Of a stretch of 64,000 bases of DNA, positions 10,386 to 21,479 are shown piece by piece. The DNA lies in NCBI GenBank assembly GCA_949825065.1, contig OX463859.1, positions 26,057,847-26,121,846 of the forward strand, written 5' to 3'. This DNA is from Odontocerum albicorne. Taxonomy: Eukaryota > Arthropoda > Insecta > Trichoptera > Odontoceridae. Position numbers and translations under genes: made by a program. The notes beneath the pieces were generated by a model that saw only the letters and a program-made list of their open reading frames with translations, made no database searches and was not told the DNA's origin. Each line of letters opens with the position of its first letter. The stretch's first letter is position 1.

Positions 10386-10928
10386 TTATGTCGTTGTGGA
10401 TAGATAATTAGATAAAATACATTCTAGTGTCGAAATATTTTCAGAAAATAATGTATTTGAAGATAAACATCTAGAACAATGACCACCTGCCTGTAGAACA
10501 ATGACCACCTGACTAAACTGCTCTGAATGATCTGCAAATCTCTTAACAGCTTCCGTACACGAAGTGGGGGTACTATGGAAAACATGTTCAAATGAAGAAA
10601 GTAACGCGATGGCAAGCAGTTCATACGACACTTGCTGTATTGTCTGACAAGAACGATCTCGTACATCGAAAACATGTTCAAATGGAGAAAGTAACGTGAT
10701 GGCAAGCAGTTCATACGACACTTGCTGTATTGTATGACAAGAACGATCTCGTACATCGAAAACATGTTCAAATGGAGAAAGTAACGCGATGGCAAGCAAT
10801 TCATACGATACTTGCTGTATTGTCTGACAAGAACGATCTCGTACATTGAAGAAGACTTGATTCGTGGAACACCCAGTGTTATACAGGTGAAAGAATTCTG
10901 TGAAGAAGTAGTTTAATGTATTTGACAC
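10386..10928 (-). CDS. Unknown 180-codon open frame containing a 30-residue tandem repeat
   Basis: A minus-strand frame is open from an ATG at 10928 to a stop at 10386. Its middle consists of three 30-residue repeats (VRDRSCQTIQQVSYELLA, then IALLSPFEHVFD) produced by a 90-bp DNA repeat. After the repeats come CTEAVKRFADHSEQFSQVV, a Cys-rich turn (GGHCSRC) and a Ser/Thr-rich end. Because 90 is a multiple of three, a second frame is also open for 140 codons, so openness alone is weak evidence. No signal peptide, membrane segment or family motif was recognised. It could be a transposon-derived relic expanded by replication slippage; I cannot assign a function. Confidence 0.3.
   Translation of the reverse strand: MSNTLNYFFTEFFHLYNTGCSTNQVFFNVRDRSCQTIQQVSYELLAIALLSPFEHVFDVRDRSCHTIQQVSYELLAITLLSPFEHVFDVRDRSCQTIQQVSYELLAIALLSSFEHVFHSTPTSCTEAVKRFADHSEQFSQVVIVLQAGGHCSRCLSSNTLFSENISTLECILSNYLSTTT
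10579..10848 (-). repeat. 90-bp tandem repeat, 3 copies
   Basis: AAAACATGTTCAAATG(A/G)AG recurs at 10579, 10669 and 10759. Units differ at only a handful of positions, and no indels are seen. The array lies within the 180-codon minus-strand frame. Confidence 0.9.
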
Positions 10929-11699
10929 GAAAATAAGAAGATAAGGCTTTTGGATAAGGATTGAATTTCACATCCTTGCATACTTGATGGAATAAAATAT
11001 TATTATTATAAATAAAACAACAAATCCAAGCTGCAATCGCTCGTGAAGTTTGACCTGTTCACCGCGTTAAAAATCAAATTCCACGAATCCTGTGCGCGGC
11101 ACAATTTCAACGTTTTTTAATTTCTAAGTTTAAACACATATTTTGTTTAGAACCACTGATATTTGATTACAACACCAAGTAAACATGACACTTAAGTAAT
11201 TTTCTGATAATAAATAATAGTCATTACTCTTAAGGAGACTCATTAAATAAAGGAGATAAACTTAACATTACGTAAAATAAACAAAGGAATGCTACGATCA
11301 AATCAATGCTTCATGACACTCACCCAATCAAATGCATATAGCACTAGTAATGTTTATTTACGTAAGAGAGACTTAGTAATGTTTATTTACGTAAGAGAGA
11401 CTCATCGCAGGACTCGATCCGCGCGACAGGTCGTTAATGCTGGAAATATTGAGAAACCAAAAAAATTCAGCGCTCTGTTTATTCAACAATATCTCATAAA
11501 CTAATATATTATTTGACAAGGTTTTCAGAGATGTCGCTAGAATAAAGATTATTTTAAATTTAAGTTCAATTTTTATTCCGGTTTTGTGTCATTTTTTTTA
11601 AGTATTTGTGATTTGAAACTTGGATTGTCGTCAGATCACAGGCGTTTGTGCTCCCCGCGGGGAAAGAGTTAATAACTTTAACACAAAACATAAATGTTT
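10929..11699. other. No gene; one short duplication
   Basis: A 30-bp direct duplication, TTAGTAATGTTTATTTACGT with flanks, lies at 11347-11405. Nothing else was recognised. Confidence 0.5.
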
Positions 11700-12255
11700 G
11701 ATTTTATTTATTTACAATTTTATAATTTTATTTATGTACACAATAATGAATTGTATCAATACATCGTTTATGAAAACAAGACGAGCAACCAAATAAAAAC
11801 AGGTAATTTAGAAAAAACACTCAATTTACATATATCTGGTATCTGAAATTGCCTTTCATTTGTCGTGTCTCTAGTAAAGTAGGTTTTAGCGTGTATCTTA
11901 CTGAGGATATAAAAACGTGGAAAAATTAGATGTTGCGTTTTTATCGATTGCTAATTAATTCTTTAATTCCTATGTCATGAACTCCTACCAACTTGAAAAT
12001 GTATGAGACCTAATTATATGTATAAACCACATGTATTTCATCAATTTAGATAAATTAAAAGTCCACCCTGCATACAATCACAAAATTTAAGAGTTCACAC
12101 ATTTTTTTATTACAACTTATCCCTCATGCAAGCTCAAACTCTCAAACTCCTGTTGCAATAACAAACGCACTCCGATCCACTGCCTGAATTTTTCCCCCAT
12201 TTTACCTTTATTGAATTCGGTATCTCATTGTATGTCAAGGGAGTCAAAAAGGCAT
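11700..12255 (-). mobile_element. R580 retroposon, near full-length diverged copy
   Basis: Reading plus to minus, the copy starts with a TTTATTTATTTAC-rich end and then shows TTGCCTTTCATTTGTCGTGT, TAGTAAAGTAGG and CTTACTGAGGATAT. It ends with CACTCCGATCCACTGCCTG and TTGAATTCGGTATCTCATTG...GTCAAGGGAGTCAA. The same order is seen at 60575-61155. The (TAAATAAA)-type tail at one end and variable truncation at the other in sister copies are features of a LINE-mobilised retroposon. No coding frame. Confidence 0.65.
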
Positions 12256-12522
12256 ATTACCTTTGGGCAAAATATATTCTAACTCTAGGGATGGCGAATC
12301 ATCATGTGACTTTTTTGACTCTGTGTGTATTTTTTTTCTTAACGATAGTGTCAGAAAAGCACGAATTTAGTTAGCACGGCGTGTTTGGAGGGAGACTGGG
12401 AAGAAATGGAGAAGAGATCGATCAGCTTAGATAAATGATCCGAGAAGATAAAGTTCTATTAAAATTTATGGTAAACTGACATAAAGTGAGGTATTACATT
12501 TGAAAATCAATAATATATCATT
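12256..12522. other. No gene recognised
   Basis: Short unannotated spacer; a few purine-rich bases near 12380-12420 only. Confidence 0.4.
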
Positions 12523-12750
12523 ATTGTAATTTGTTTTATCAAACACTGTTTATTCCCCTTTTTGTAATGGTTTAACCCTACCGGTTTTAAGGCTTTCTCC
12601 TCATCATCAGGGGAGCACAAACAAGACGGAGGGGAGCACAAACAGTTTTTTTTGTACTCCATTGATGATGAAGTGAAAGCCTTGAAACCGGTAGGGTTAT
12701 ACCGTTAGAAAAAGTGGAATAAACAGTGTTTGATAAAACAAATCACAATG
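12523..12750. mobile_element. FB1 foldback element, full-length copy with about 100-bp inverted arms
   Basis: The left arm (about 12523-12626) reads TTTGTTTTATCAAACACTG...CCTACCGGTTTTAAGGC...CTCATCATCAGGGGAGCAC. The right arm (about 12645-12750) is its reverse complement with scattered mismatches. Only about 20 bases separate the arms, so the transcript or single strand would fold into a long hairpin. It has no coding capacity. At least five relatives lie in this window. Confidence 0.85.
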
Positions 12751-12937
12751 TCTTTAAACCTCTCCAAATTTTTATACCTTAACTATAAACAATATAATTT
12801 ATGAATAGTAAATTTATTTTTCTAGCGTCATTAAGTGATCAAATATCACACTATACACTTTCGGGTCTAGGTTATGAAGTATAATTTTTTAAAAAGTGTC
12901 AAATTTAGAGACTTAAAGATTTCTGTGATATTTAATG

Positions 12938-13143
12938 ACCACCGTGGTCTAGTTGGTAAGACGCTTGTCTCCCAATCCGGGGGTTGCGGGTTCGATTTCC
13001 GTTAGATCTCAGATTTTCAAGGAGGTTCCAGTCTAGTTTTCACTCAACGCTTCTATAATATATTTTCGGTTGGTTGGAAGAGATTGTCGCATGGAAATAT
13101 ACCCGCCAGGTTGTGCTGTATACAACACAAGTGTATGTAATAT
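12938..13143 (+). mobile_element. SINE-B copy
   Basis: tRNA-like head with A box TGGTCTAGTTGG and B box GGGTTCGATTTCC, then 'aggttccagtctagttttcact', GGTTGGTTGGAAGAGATTG and CCGCCAGGTTGTGCTGTATA. It is about 205 bp long and lies just upstream of repeat D. Confidence 0.75.
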
Positions 13144-13164
13144 CTGCCTGCCCTCATGTTTGTC

Positions 13165-13480
13165 CATTTCAGTGATGCATCGTTTAAGATCGTTAGTTTA
13201 GTTAATTTACGATACAATAGGCTATCCGTAATGATTGAGTATGATTGTCAGCCATTCTGTAGATGGATGTCGCCAGTACATGTATTGGATAATTATGGGT
13301 AAGCTGTTGCACTTCAACAGTCATACATATTCACAGACTTGACCAGTGCTTTTTTAAAAAAAAAAAAAAAAAGGTACCGGAGTTCTTGTCAAGCTTTTTG
13401 TACACTGTAAAAAAGGTGGTGGAGCGCCACTGCGCTCCCCCGCAAAAAAAGCACTAGTCTTGACAGATAAAAATACAATG
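13165..13480 (+). repeat. Dispersed repeat D, interrupted by a small hAT-like MITE
   Basis: The segment CGATACAATAGGCTAT...GATGTCGCCA...GTATTGGATAA...GTTGCACTTCAACA...CTTGACAGATAAAAA matches 29818-29960 in order. In this copy a 113-bp element (13344-13456) sits between the last two blocks; the 29.8-kb copy lacks it and shows the uninterrupted site. Confidence 0.65.
13344..13456. mobile_element. hAT-like MITE (113 bp) with 8-bp target duplication
   Basis: The ends are CAGTGCTTTTTT and AAAAAAAGCACTA, an imperfect inverted pair. They are flanked by GACTTGAC (13336-13343) and GTCTTGAC (13457-13464), an 8-bp duplication with one mismatch. The paralogous repeat at 29818-29960 carries a single CTTGAC at the same point, which acts as an empty site. 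An internal hairpin (GGAGCGCCACTGCGCTCC) is present. An 8-bp duplication and CAGTG ends fit the hAT superfamily. Confidence 0.75.
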
Positions 13481-14395
13481 TTTTATTTACTAAAAAATCT
13501 TCCTTGTTAAAATAATCTGACAAAATTATTGCTAGGCAGAAATCTGTTCCAACCGACAAGATGCTCCGATGGCAAGAAAGTCAAACATTCAAGGCAATCG
13601 GCAGATTTAATATGATACAGCCTTGTATTAGGTAGAATTTTATTTAGTGTAATTTTTGTGTTTCTTAAAAGTGCTATAAGAATTTATGATAATCAGCATT
13701 TAAGAGTGAAACCAGTCCGGAAGCGAATCTGGCACCTGCTTGTTTACCTTGAATACTAACTGTTATATTACGGCTGCCATTTAATAGGGGCATCTGAATA
13801 TGCCCCGTTAAAAACCCTTTTGATAATCCAAAATAACTCGCATCTCGTAAATATTCAGCATAATAAGGGCAGGTACATATAATACAATATGAAATATAAT
13901 ACTTTGAAACAAGAACACATCAGCAAAAACCTTACACTGAGGAGTAAGGCTATTCATAAGCAGATTAACACCAAACCGCAAAGCCTCAGAAGGTCATTGA
14001 CGAGGATATACTTGTTTGACGTTATGGTAATAGTCTTCCGGTATGATGTGGGGAAAGACCAATATTAAATTTAGAGAAAACTTAAGTTATATGTTCAAGC
14101 TCAATAGAACTTACAGCATTGATAAGCTTAAATAATCTAAATTTTTTCCTCACAAAGTTAGGATTTTTTGAGCTAATAATCAGAAAATGTTCCAATGTAT
14201 GATAAAATGCAGAGTTGTAGTAGCACACTTTGTCCAACAGTAGCAGTAAAATAATAGCATTACTACTTTTTATTCAACTGCTTGTGTAGCATGCTACTTT
14301 AATTTGAAATTTAGCTGCAACTGTATTACTTTTGCAAAGTAGATTAAACAATACAAGTTATCAATTTAGACTGCAAATTTGTTGAAGAATAAAAA
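13481..14395. other. No gene recognised
   Basis: AT-rich sequence; no motif or array seen. Confidence 0.5.
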
Positions 14396-14399
14396 TGAA

Positions 14400-15345
14400 A
14401 TGACGAATCACCGTTTGGGGAGCAGAATTTTCTCAAGAGCGTCATAGTTTGGGATTTGAATCCACTTATATTGACAGATGAAAAACATTACAAAATAAAC
14501 CTATATAAATTGGGTGAAAATATATGAAGGCCATTTGATAAGGTACTTACTTATCCACACCTGAATATGTTTAGAAAAAAATATTTGAAAATAAAATCAT
14601 AGAAAATTACAACCTTTAATCACGAGGAATAGACTAAGAAATACAGTGGTCGTTTCAAACATGACACATTTAAGAATTTTATTTTTATAACTAATTATTA
14701 TTGTGCATCCGAACTAAAGTAGTCTCTCGTTATAAAAAGTCTTTATTAAATATTAAAATGGAATAAAATGTTTAAAGCATTCTTCAACCTTGTGTTTGAC
14801 TGATGATAGCCAATTAATTAGCGGTCCTCTCTCTCTCTGATCAAACACAATTAATGCCGGTCGCAGATGCATATCGAGTGTTGTATTAATCGGGTCTATG
14901 TTTGTGGTCATCAATATTTGCTGTATTCAAGTGGTGTTTTGCCCGCGCAGAACAATCACAATCAAATCAAATACTTCACGTCAACAAAGTAAACCCAGAA
15001 ATATAATATTAATTACCAGCATGATTTCCCGAAATATGCATTCCATATATATATTCCGTGCATGTTTAGCGAAATTTTGTTGGTAATAGTTTTTATGTCA
15101 TCCAGGATATAGAACACTCTACCTCATACAACAAATAAAAAGTTTTCATTGCATCATCCTTCAGAATATCAGTACGAGTTACAGATTGGCTTTCTTCAAC
15201 TTCTTTCGACGAACTACAATTAAACTGTTGTAGATCTTCCGATATGTATTAGTAACACAACCGGCTTTTGGTGTAGTGCTTTAGATATAGTATAGTGAAT
15301 GCAAAGCGTCCCTTTTTGGTCTATTTTTACGCCACCCCTAGTGTA
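14400..15345. repeat. Dispersed repeat C, copy 2 (two blocks separated by unrelated DNA)
   Basis: 14400-14590 matches the first half of the copy at 4140-4600 (TTTGGGATTTGAATCCAC, ATTGACAGATGAAAAA). 15170-15345 matches its second half (ACTGTTGTAGATCTTC, CCGGCTTTTGGT, TTTTTGGTCTATTTTTACGC). About 580 bases between the blocks are absent from copy 1, so they may be a nested insertion, including a 62-codon frame at 14898 that shows no motif. Confidence 0.45.
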
Positions 15346-16100
15346 TATGTGTAGTGTTTATATATAATCGTAAATTTTGATTAAATTCCCCAAAAATGGA
15401 TGTTTTCAAGTACTTCCTAAAGCTGCACAAGCCATCCATATTTCTAACACTAAATACTTGAATTAATTTTGAAAAGTTTACATGAAGTCCTGAATTCATT
15501 TTGTAAAGTTATTGCACAACATGAATAAAGATTATTGCATTATTTAGTAATTCTCAATAATTTGAAATTACCGACAGTCAACCATTATCTAAGAGCCATC
15601 AAAACCAGTTGACTAGCATGGTTTGTCTGGTACATTTAACAAAAGTTTGTGAATCAACAAATGGTTTGCTATTTTCACCATTAGCAATTCAGATATGTAT
15701 AAACATGTCACATATGTTATGTACGTAAGCCTTATCTAACGCTAAAGGAGTTATAGCATATTCAAGCGTATATACTCGTACATATGTTAAAAAATATGGT
15801 ATAGTACCATGGGTAAAATCCAAATTTTTTGCAACAATCGCGTTGCAAAAAATTCTTTAGAACTCGCTTTACTGTCAATGAATTTTGGATTTCTTTCGGG
15901 TTCCAAATGATTGAATCGACTGGGAACCTGTGAATTATAAATATATGTTATAACAGTTCTGATAGCACTACATGGATTTGCATACCGTAATAAGAAAGCT
16001 AGGAACTCTATCCTCTCCTTCTATCTCTATAGGAAAATTACGTGATGGTTTGTATGTTATAATAATATACAACAAATGCCATAAATGCGACAGAGAACTG
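15346..16100. other. No gene recognised
   Basis: AT-rich DNA. A weak LINE-tail-like peptide (RELLKNWRRDV) begins just before the 31-bp repeat that follows. Confidence 0.45.
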
Positions 16101-16105
16101 CTGAA

Positions 16106-16203
16106 AAATTGGAGGAGAGATGTTACTGAAGAAGGTAAATTGGAGGAGAGATGTTACTGAAGAAGGTAAATTGGAGGAGAGATGTTACTGAAGAAGGTAA
16201 ATT
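16106..16203 (+). repeat. 31-bp tandem repeat, 3 copies
   Basis: TTGGAGGAGAGATGTTACTG + AAGAAGGTAAA repeated three times without visible change. It is followed by GACAGGCAGTCAAGAC and GGGCTGATGATGATAATATG, which resembles the 3' untranslated end of RTE-like LINEs, so the array may have arisen within a LINE 3' end. Confidence 0.85.
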
Positions 16204-16259
16204 CGACAGGCAGTCAAGACTATCACGGGTTATAGGGCTGATGATGATAATATGTTATA

Positions 16260-17255
16260 CATTTCTGCCACTTTGAAACATTGAGGGTGAGTAATAAAGA
16301 TACTTATTATCCTTGAGCGTATGAGGTTGAAAAAGGGAATTTAGGTTAATCTGTCGGGTATAGAGAAGGGTAAAAACCATGGTTTGTAAAATGGAATAAT
16401 AAATTTTATACATGCCAGAAGAGTGATTGTTTTTTGATTATTGATAAAATAAGAAATGTAATAACTTAGTACAAATATGAGCTCGAGATTAGTGAGTGTA
16501 GTTTAACTACGAGATCAATGCGTATCACTGCCAACATGGGTATTTGAGAAAATCGGTAGTCAGTACCCGCTCAGTCTTTTCGTATCCTTATATGTGAGAT
16601 AGTTTTTTTAAGGACGACGTCGCAATATACCAGTATAAAGGAAAAATATAAAATTGTAATCAGATATGATCATTATGAGTAAAAAATATTGGGTGTTAAC
16701 ATAAGTTGTGTCCGTTTTGTTCCAATTTAAAAATGAGCACCAAAAGTAAAACAAAATGGTTAAAGTTATACGTCATTCGATTAAAGTATACAACGATTTT
16801 TTTAATGTCAGTAAATGTTACCCTTTGACTCAAATTCAGAAACTGAACTATACACTCGACTAGATAACCAACGAGAAATTACTTATCGAGTACCAATGGT
16901 GTAACCATTGACCTTTCCACATAAATGTACAAGAAAATTTCTCCCAATAGGGCGACTTAAGTTCTGTGAATGACCTTATCGCCACAGTTTGTCAGTGCCA
17001 CAAGATAAACTCCCCAGGATTGTAGCTTAAATTGAGTCGGTAGCATGACCGATTGAAATTAATTATAATCACTTATGGCAAATAATATGAATTGTTCCGA
17101 TTGGACTAACTTGTCACCCGAAAACAAAATACCCACTCATTCGGATCTCCGGGGAAGGAAACCTACCCGACTAATTGATTGCAAGAAAAATTCAACTAAA
17201 TATTTATTTGCTATCAAAATAAACGATAATTAAGTGTACTTCACATATTATAGTA
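16260..17255. other. No gene recognised
   Basis: Unannotated AT-rich DNA; no array and no transposon protein seen. Confidence 0.5.
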
Positions 17256-17257
17256 AT

Positions 17258-18172
17258 CGTCGTCGTTGCTGGGCCTCGTAATCGAGGATCGTCTCACTAT
17301 TCCAACGTCAATTCTGTTGGAAAGTGAAGCTGTGCAGTGACGTTTTCGTTTCTATTTTCTTTTTTTTTCTTCTCTTTAAGTGAATGAGTTGTAGCATATT
17401 AGCAATCTCACCGGCCACAGCAGGGTATTAGATCCGATGGTAGATGGTGAGACGATCGATGGTGAGATGATCGATGGTGAGATGATCGACTGTGAGATGA
17501 TCGATGGTGAGATGATCGGTGGTGAGATGATCGGTGGTGAGATGATCGGTGGTGAGATGATCGGTGATGAGATGATCGATGGTGAGATGATCGATGGTGA
17601 GATGATCGATGGTGAGATGATCGATGGTGAAATGATCGATGGTAAGACGATCGATAGTGAGATGGTGAGAGGATCGATGGTGAGATGATCGATGGTGAGA
17701 TGATCGATGGTGAGACGATCGATGGTGAGAGGATCGATGGTGAGATGGTGAGAGGATCGATGGTGAGATGGTGAGAGGATCGATGGTGAGATGGTGAGAC
17801 GATCGATGGTGAGATAATGAGAGGATCGATGGTAAGGTGGTGAGAAGATCGATGGTGAGATGGTGAGACGATCGATGGTGAGATAGTGAGAGGATCGATG
17901 GTAAGATGGTGAGATCATCAATGGTGAGATGGTGAGACGATCGATGGTGTGGTGGTGAGAGGATCCGATGATGAAACGGTGAGACGATCTGATGGTGAGA
18001 CAATCGGAGCAAACCGGCATGTTTTTATCCCCGTTTTTATTGTGACCGAGTAGATATGATTGAAGTCATAGGTATCACGCCTTTGTCATTCGAAGGGATG
18101 AGGAGAGCGCAGGGTTCGAACCGACGACTTTCCGAACAGAAGTCCAATTCGTTACAGCGTGACCATACACCT
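17258..18172 (-). mobile_element. SINE-A, copy 3 (minus), hugely enlarged by an internal minisatellite
   Basis: The plus-strand left edge CGTCGTTGCTGGGCCTCGTA is the reversed SINE-A 3' end. The right edge has AGGGTTCGAACCGACGAC, a reversed B box, and GTGACCATAC, a reversed A box. Between them the element's CTCCGAT.GTCTC segment is replaced by about 570 bp of 15-bp repeats. The element is therefore about 915 bp instead of about 350. Confidence 0.7.
17437..18004. repeat. GATC-rich minisatellite (15-bp unit and variants)
   Basis: The basic unit is GATCGATGGTGAGAT, with variants (GGTGGTGAGATGATC, GATGGTGAGATGGTGAGAG). Units keep near-multiples of 15 on the left and become mixed 15/27-bp on the right. 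Long open frames on both strands (up to 214 codons, His/Ile/Ser/Thr-rich) are by-products of the repeat. The unit resembles CTCCGATTGTCTCACCATC at the SINE-A edge (reverse of about 17985-18005), which may be the seed. Confidence 0.95.
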
Positions 18173-18360
18173 CTCAAATTATAGCAATAATTATAAAACA
18201 AAAGACAACGTATCAATACTTTTCAAAATAAAACTAACGATTCAAAATATATGTTTTTCAAAATATCATGCATGAAGTTACAAATGCACACTACAAAACG
18301 GAACGTAAAAAATAGTTTATACATATATAGCATCACAACGTTTACCTGTTGGGGTAGACA

Positions 18361-18935
18361 GAAATTATATAACGCCAGACTTTCCTATATCGACAGACAT
18401 ATTTCGCCTCTTCCACAACTATCTGCCTTCTAAAATAGCTACTTCAATTTAACTAACTTTTCTTTCTGTTAAAATGCCATTCATTTGATCCAAGCACACT
18501 TTTCTTCGTCTTCCTTTACTCCATCTTTCACACACATTTGTTCTGAATGTTTGTTTTGTAAGTCTTTCTTCATTCGTTCATTTTACGTGTTCAGACCATC
18601 TCAGAAAGTTCTTTTTCATCATTCTCAAGCTCGTCAGTTTTAAGTTTACATCCATCTTTAATCACTTCCTTCCGTATTCCATCATAGTATTTACTCACGT
18701 CCACATTTCACTCGCATACATCAAAGATGGTATTAAAATACTGTGGTGGACTATCATATTAGTAGATTTTTATATTATCAAGTTCAGGTATATACGTTTT
18801 AGTGCCTTATTGATTTGGTTTCCTGCCGCTACACTGGGTTTGATATCCTTCGTAACTTTTTCATCATCTTAGAAAATATTATCTAAATGGCGAAATTCTT
18901 CAAATTGCCCTTTTCTTCCATTACTCACACAAATA
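18361..18935 (-). mobile_element. RTE-A family LINE, C-terminal fragment (long)
   Basis: On the minus strand the order is FEEFRHLDNIF (RT thumb 'FxYLGxxF'), VTKDIKPSVAAGNQINKAL, LIPSLMYASEMWT, MMKKNFLRWSEHVK, TNEERLTKQ, GRRRKVCLDQMN and LWKRRNMSVDIGK. These follow the RT-thumb to C-terminus order of RTE-like LINEs, with multiple stops and frameshifts. This is the longest and most informative copy of the RTE-A family here. Plus-strand frames in this region have no support. Confidence 0.75.
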
Positions 18936-20445
18936 TAAAAAAACTAAATTCAATCAACATGCAACATTCTCCGGGAGTCACTTGAACACTCGTTTCGAAA
19001 ATCGATCGTCTGAGATTCTGAATATATGTATAGAATTTTTAATTTTTCTATGAAAATCATTTGTGTGCTCGCACTCGCGATTGTAACGTGAACATGCACA
19101 CAATGAAGGGTTCATACTTACGATGCAAACGCCAAGTGTTCATCCTACTTCATAATTTACCTAAATCCATGTCGGTTTTATGTACATTGAAAGATAAAGT
19201 AATCCATGACTCCGTTATCTTTGCAGACATCCATTTTGATAATATTCATATAAAATAAATTATTTAGCTCGTTGAGATTCTTTAATGTTACCTAGTGGTG
19301 ATAAGGTTTTCTTTAATAGAGTTTGAGGTTTAACGCCTAGTTCCTGGAGTATATTTGTTTTTTGGGGTTTATCTCTTAACGTAACTTCTAAAACTGTTAT
19401 ATATGTACACACTATTTACACATGTATTTATACACGTTATGTTATGCATACATACATGAAACGTTAATAGTTTCGTTCGATTTATTTTCTGTAAAATTTT
19501 TTGAGAAATAGATTAGAAATCAAATTATATATCAAATGGGGAAATTAAAAAAAAACTTAATGAGGAAATTGCAATCCCACTTTAGAACTTTTCAAGTATT
19601 CAATTGGCATATCATCCCTTTTGAATTTTTAATGATATTCAGGTGTAGCGAGCTCCAAGGGTCTAATGGTATGTTCATGTTTCATTATTTTCCCCTCTAC
19701 AGACTGCGTTCATTCCACCTTTACAAAGACCATTTCCATAGGCCTGGCGTTAAATTTGTAAAGAAAATTAGGCACATCGGCCGTTCTTCATGAAAGCATG
19801 AAACTTAATTGAAGAACATGAAATAACTTGTTATATAATTTAAAACATAACGTTACAAAACGAGATTAAATAATTATAATTAGTGAACGCTTTGATTTTT
19901 CGTTTCATATACGTAATTGAGAATAATTTTATAATAATGTGAGATACTAAATATTTTTAAAATTTTTAAATTAATTTGGGAATGTTGCCATGTTTAATTG
20001 GATAACTAGATTGCCGACGTTTTGAAGACACTGGAGCGTTAATTATTCAAGTTACTATTAACACTTGCCACCCTATGATGGATAGTGAGTCACCAGGACT
20101 TACATAATAAAATAATTTTATAGTTAATTACAAAAGATAACATAGCAGATTTTTCATCATTTTAATTTAAAACATACATTTTTCACTGGATGCTGAGCGT
20201 CTAGCACAGTGGCTGGCGGAATTGTTTAGCACAGTAAGGCAAGTCTTAAGAAAACCTAATTTAATCCCAATTATCGCTAAAATACAGCATTAAAATTAAC
20301 CTTCATATCTTCGCAAAAAATTTACTTTCTTTCATAACATGAACGTTCTTTTAGATCAAACAATGAGATACCCCTTTACATATCAGCACACCACACCTCA
20401 TTTTTAAATATTATTATTTTCGGTTCACTTAGCGTGACTTTGGAG
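18936..20445. other. No gene recognised
   Basis: AT-rich DNA with a few chance frames of 65-85 codons (for example 19536-19793), with no motif or codon structure that I trust. Confidence 0.5.
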
Positions 20446-20449
20446 CATA

Positions 20450-20519
20450 CTGGTGAACATCTTATTATTCTTGGAATAATCGAATCTGATTATTCCAAGA
20501 ATAATCAGATGATCACCAG
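20450..20519. other. 70-nt near-perfect hairpin (32-bp stem, 6-nt loop)
   Basis: The 5' arm 20450-20481 (starts CTGGTGAACATC, ends GGAATAATC) pairs with the 3' arm 20488-20519, leaving the loop GAATCT. Only two of the 32 positions mismatch (arm positions 8 and 14). Size and shape resemble a microRNA precursor, but the stem is almost too perfect, which also fits a small palindromic transposon. There is no expression evidence. Confidence 0.85.
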
Positions 20520-20814
20520 CCTCAGTTACGTTAACGAAAATATTGAAAAATATTACATTACTCAGAATATAATTTCATCTTAATTTTTATTTGCTAACCT
20601 TAGCCAAGAATTAATTCTACTGATCTTCTTCTACCTTTATTGTTTAGAGATTGATATTTTATGTATTGTTTTCCCCTTGAATTTATGCGAAAACTTTTTT
20701 GTTAAATCTGCCATGGATTTAATATACCGGTTGATTGAAAAAAAATACAGTATGACAATAAGATGTACTTTGTATAACCATGTGCACAAAATAATGAAAA
20801 TAAAACCTCAAACA

Positions 20815-20990
20815 TCGTGGCGTAGTTGGCAAGTCACCTGTATTCCGATATGGGAGTTGCTAGTTTGTTTCCTGTTGGAACCAAGATTTAAATAAACGAT
20901 TCCAGTTAGATTTTCACTAAAGTCCTCTCGAACATATTTCGAGTTGACTGGAAGAGATTGTCAAATGGTAAATCCACCAGGCTGTTTTTC
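20815..20990 (+). mobile_element. SINE-B copy (diverged)
   Basis: CATCGTGGCGTAGTTGGCAA starts a tRNA-like head with a weak B box. It is followed by 'gattccagttagattttcact', GACTGGAAGAGATTGTCAAA and CCACCAGGCTGTTTTTCACA, the SINE-B tail. Confidence 0.65.
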
Positions 20991-21475
20991 ACACAGCGAA
21001 AGGGTAATATTATACAAAAAAATCACCAAAAGCCTTGATCCGGCGAATCCAGCTTTCTTTAATTTCGTTCTATAGGATATTTTTATTGTTTAAATAATTC
21101 ACATACTCGGAATCACAACCGTAACGGAAACATATATACAATACATGCCTAAGGGGTAGTTTTTGGTAATTTAAAAAATAATTTCTTGTTTGTTTATACC
21201 TCTCTAAAGTCGAAATTCATGCTGGTTTAAGATGTATACGTATATCATATATAAAACCCCTCAATTACACTAAAATGTGTGACATGTTGCATAATTCTGT
21301 TGTGGTTGTATTCTTATCGATAACATTTCTATCCAAGGAATTATTTAGTTGCAAAACAATAAACCTAGATATTATATATTTAAAACACGAAAAAAATGTA
21401 GGGGAGAAGACTTGTTTTTTACGTAGTGATGAATATATTTTTAATCGTTTACGCTTTCATGTTAAATAGTTGCGT
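20991..21475. other. No gene recognised
   Basis: AT-rich spacer without identified features. Confidence 0.5.
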
Positions 21476-21479
21476 TGAA

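Noticed and set aside
17376..18020. Overlapping 214- and 194-codon His/Ile/Ser/Thr-rich frames, plus an 83-codon frame on the other strand
   Set aside because: They are translations of the 15-bp GATC-rich minisatellite inside SINE-A; all three arise from the same repeat.
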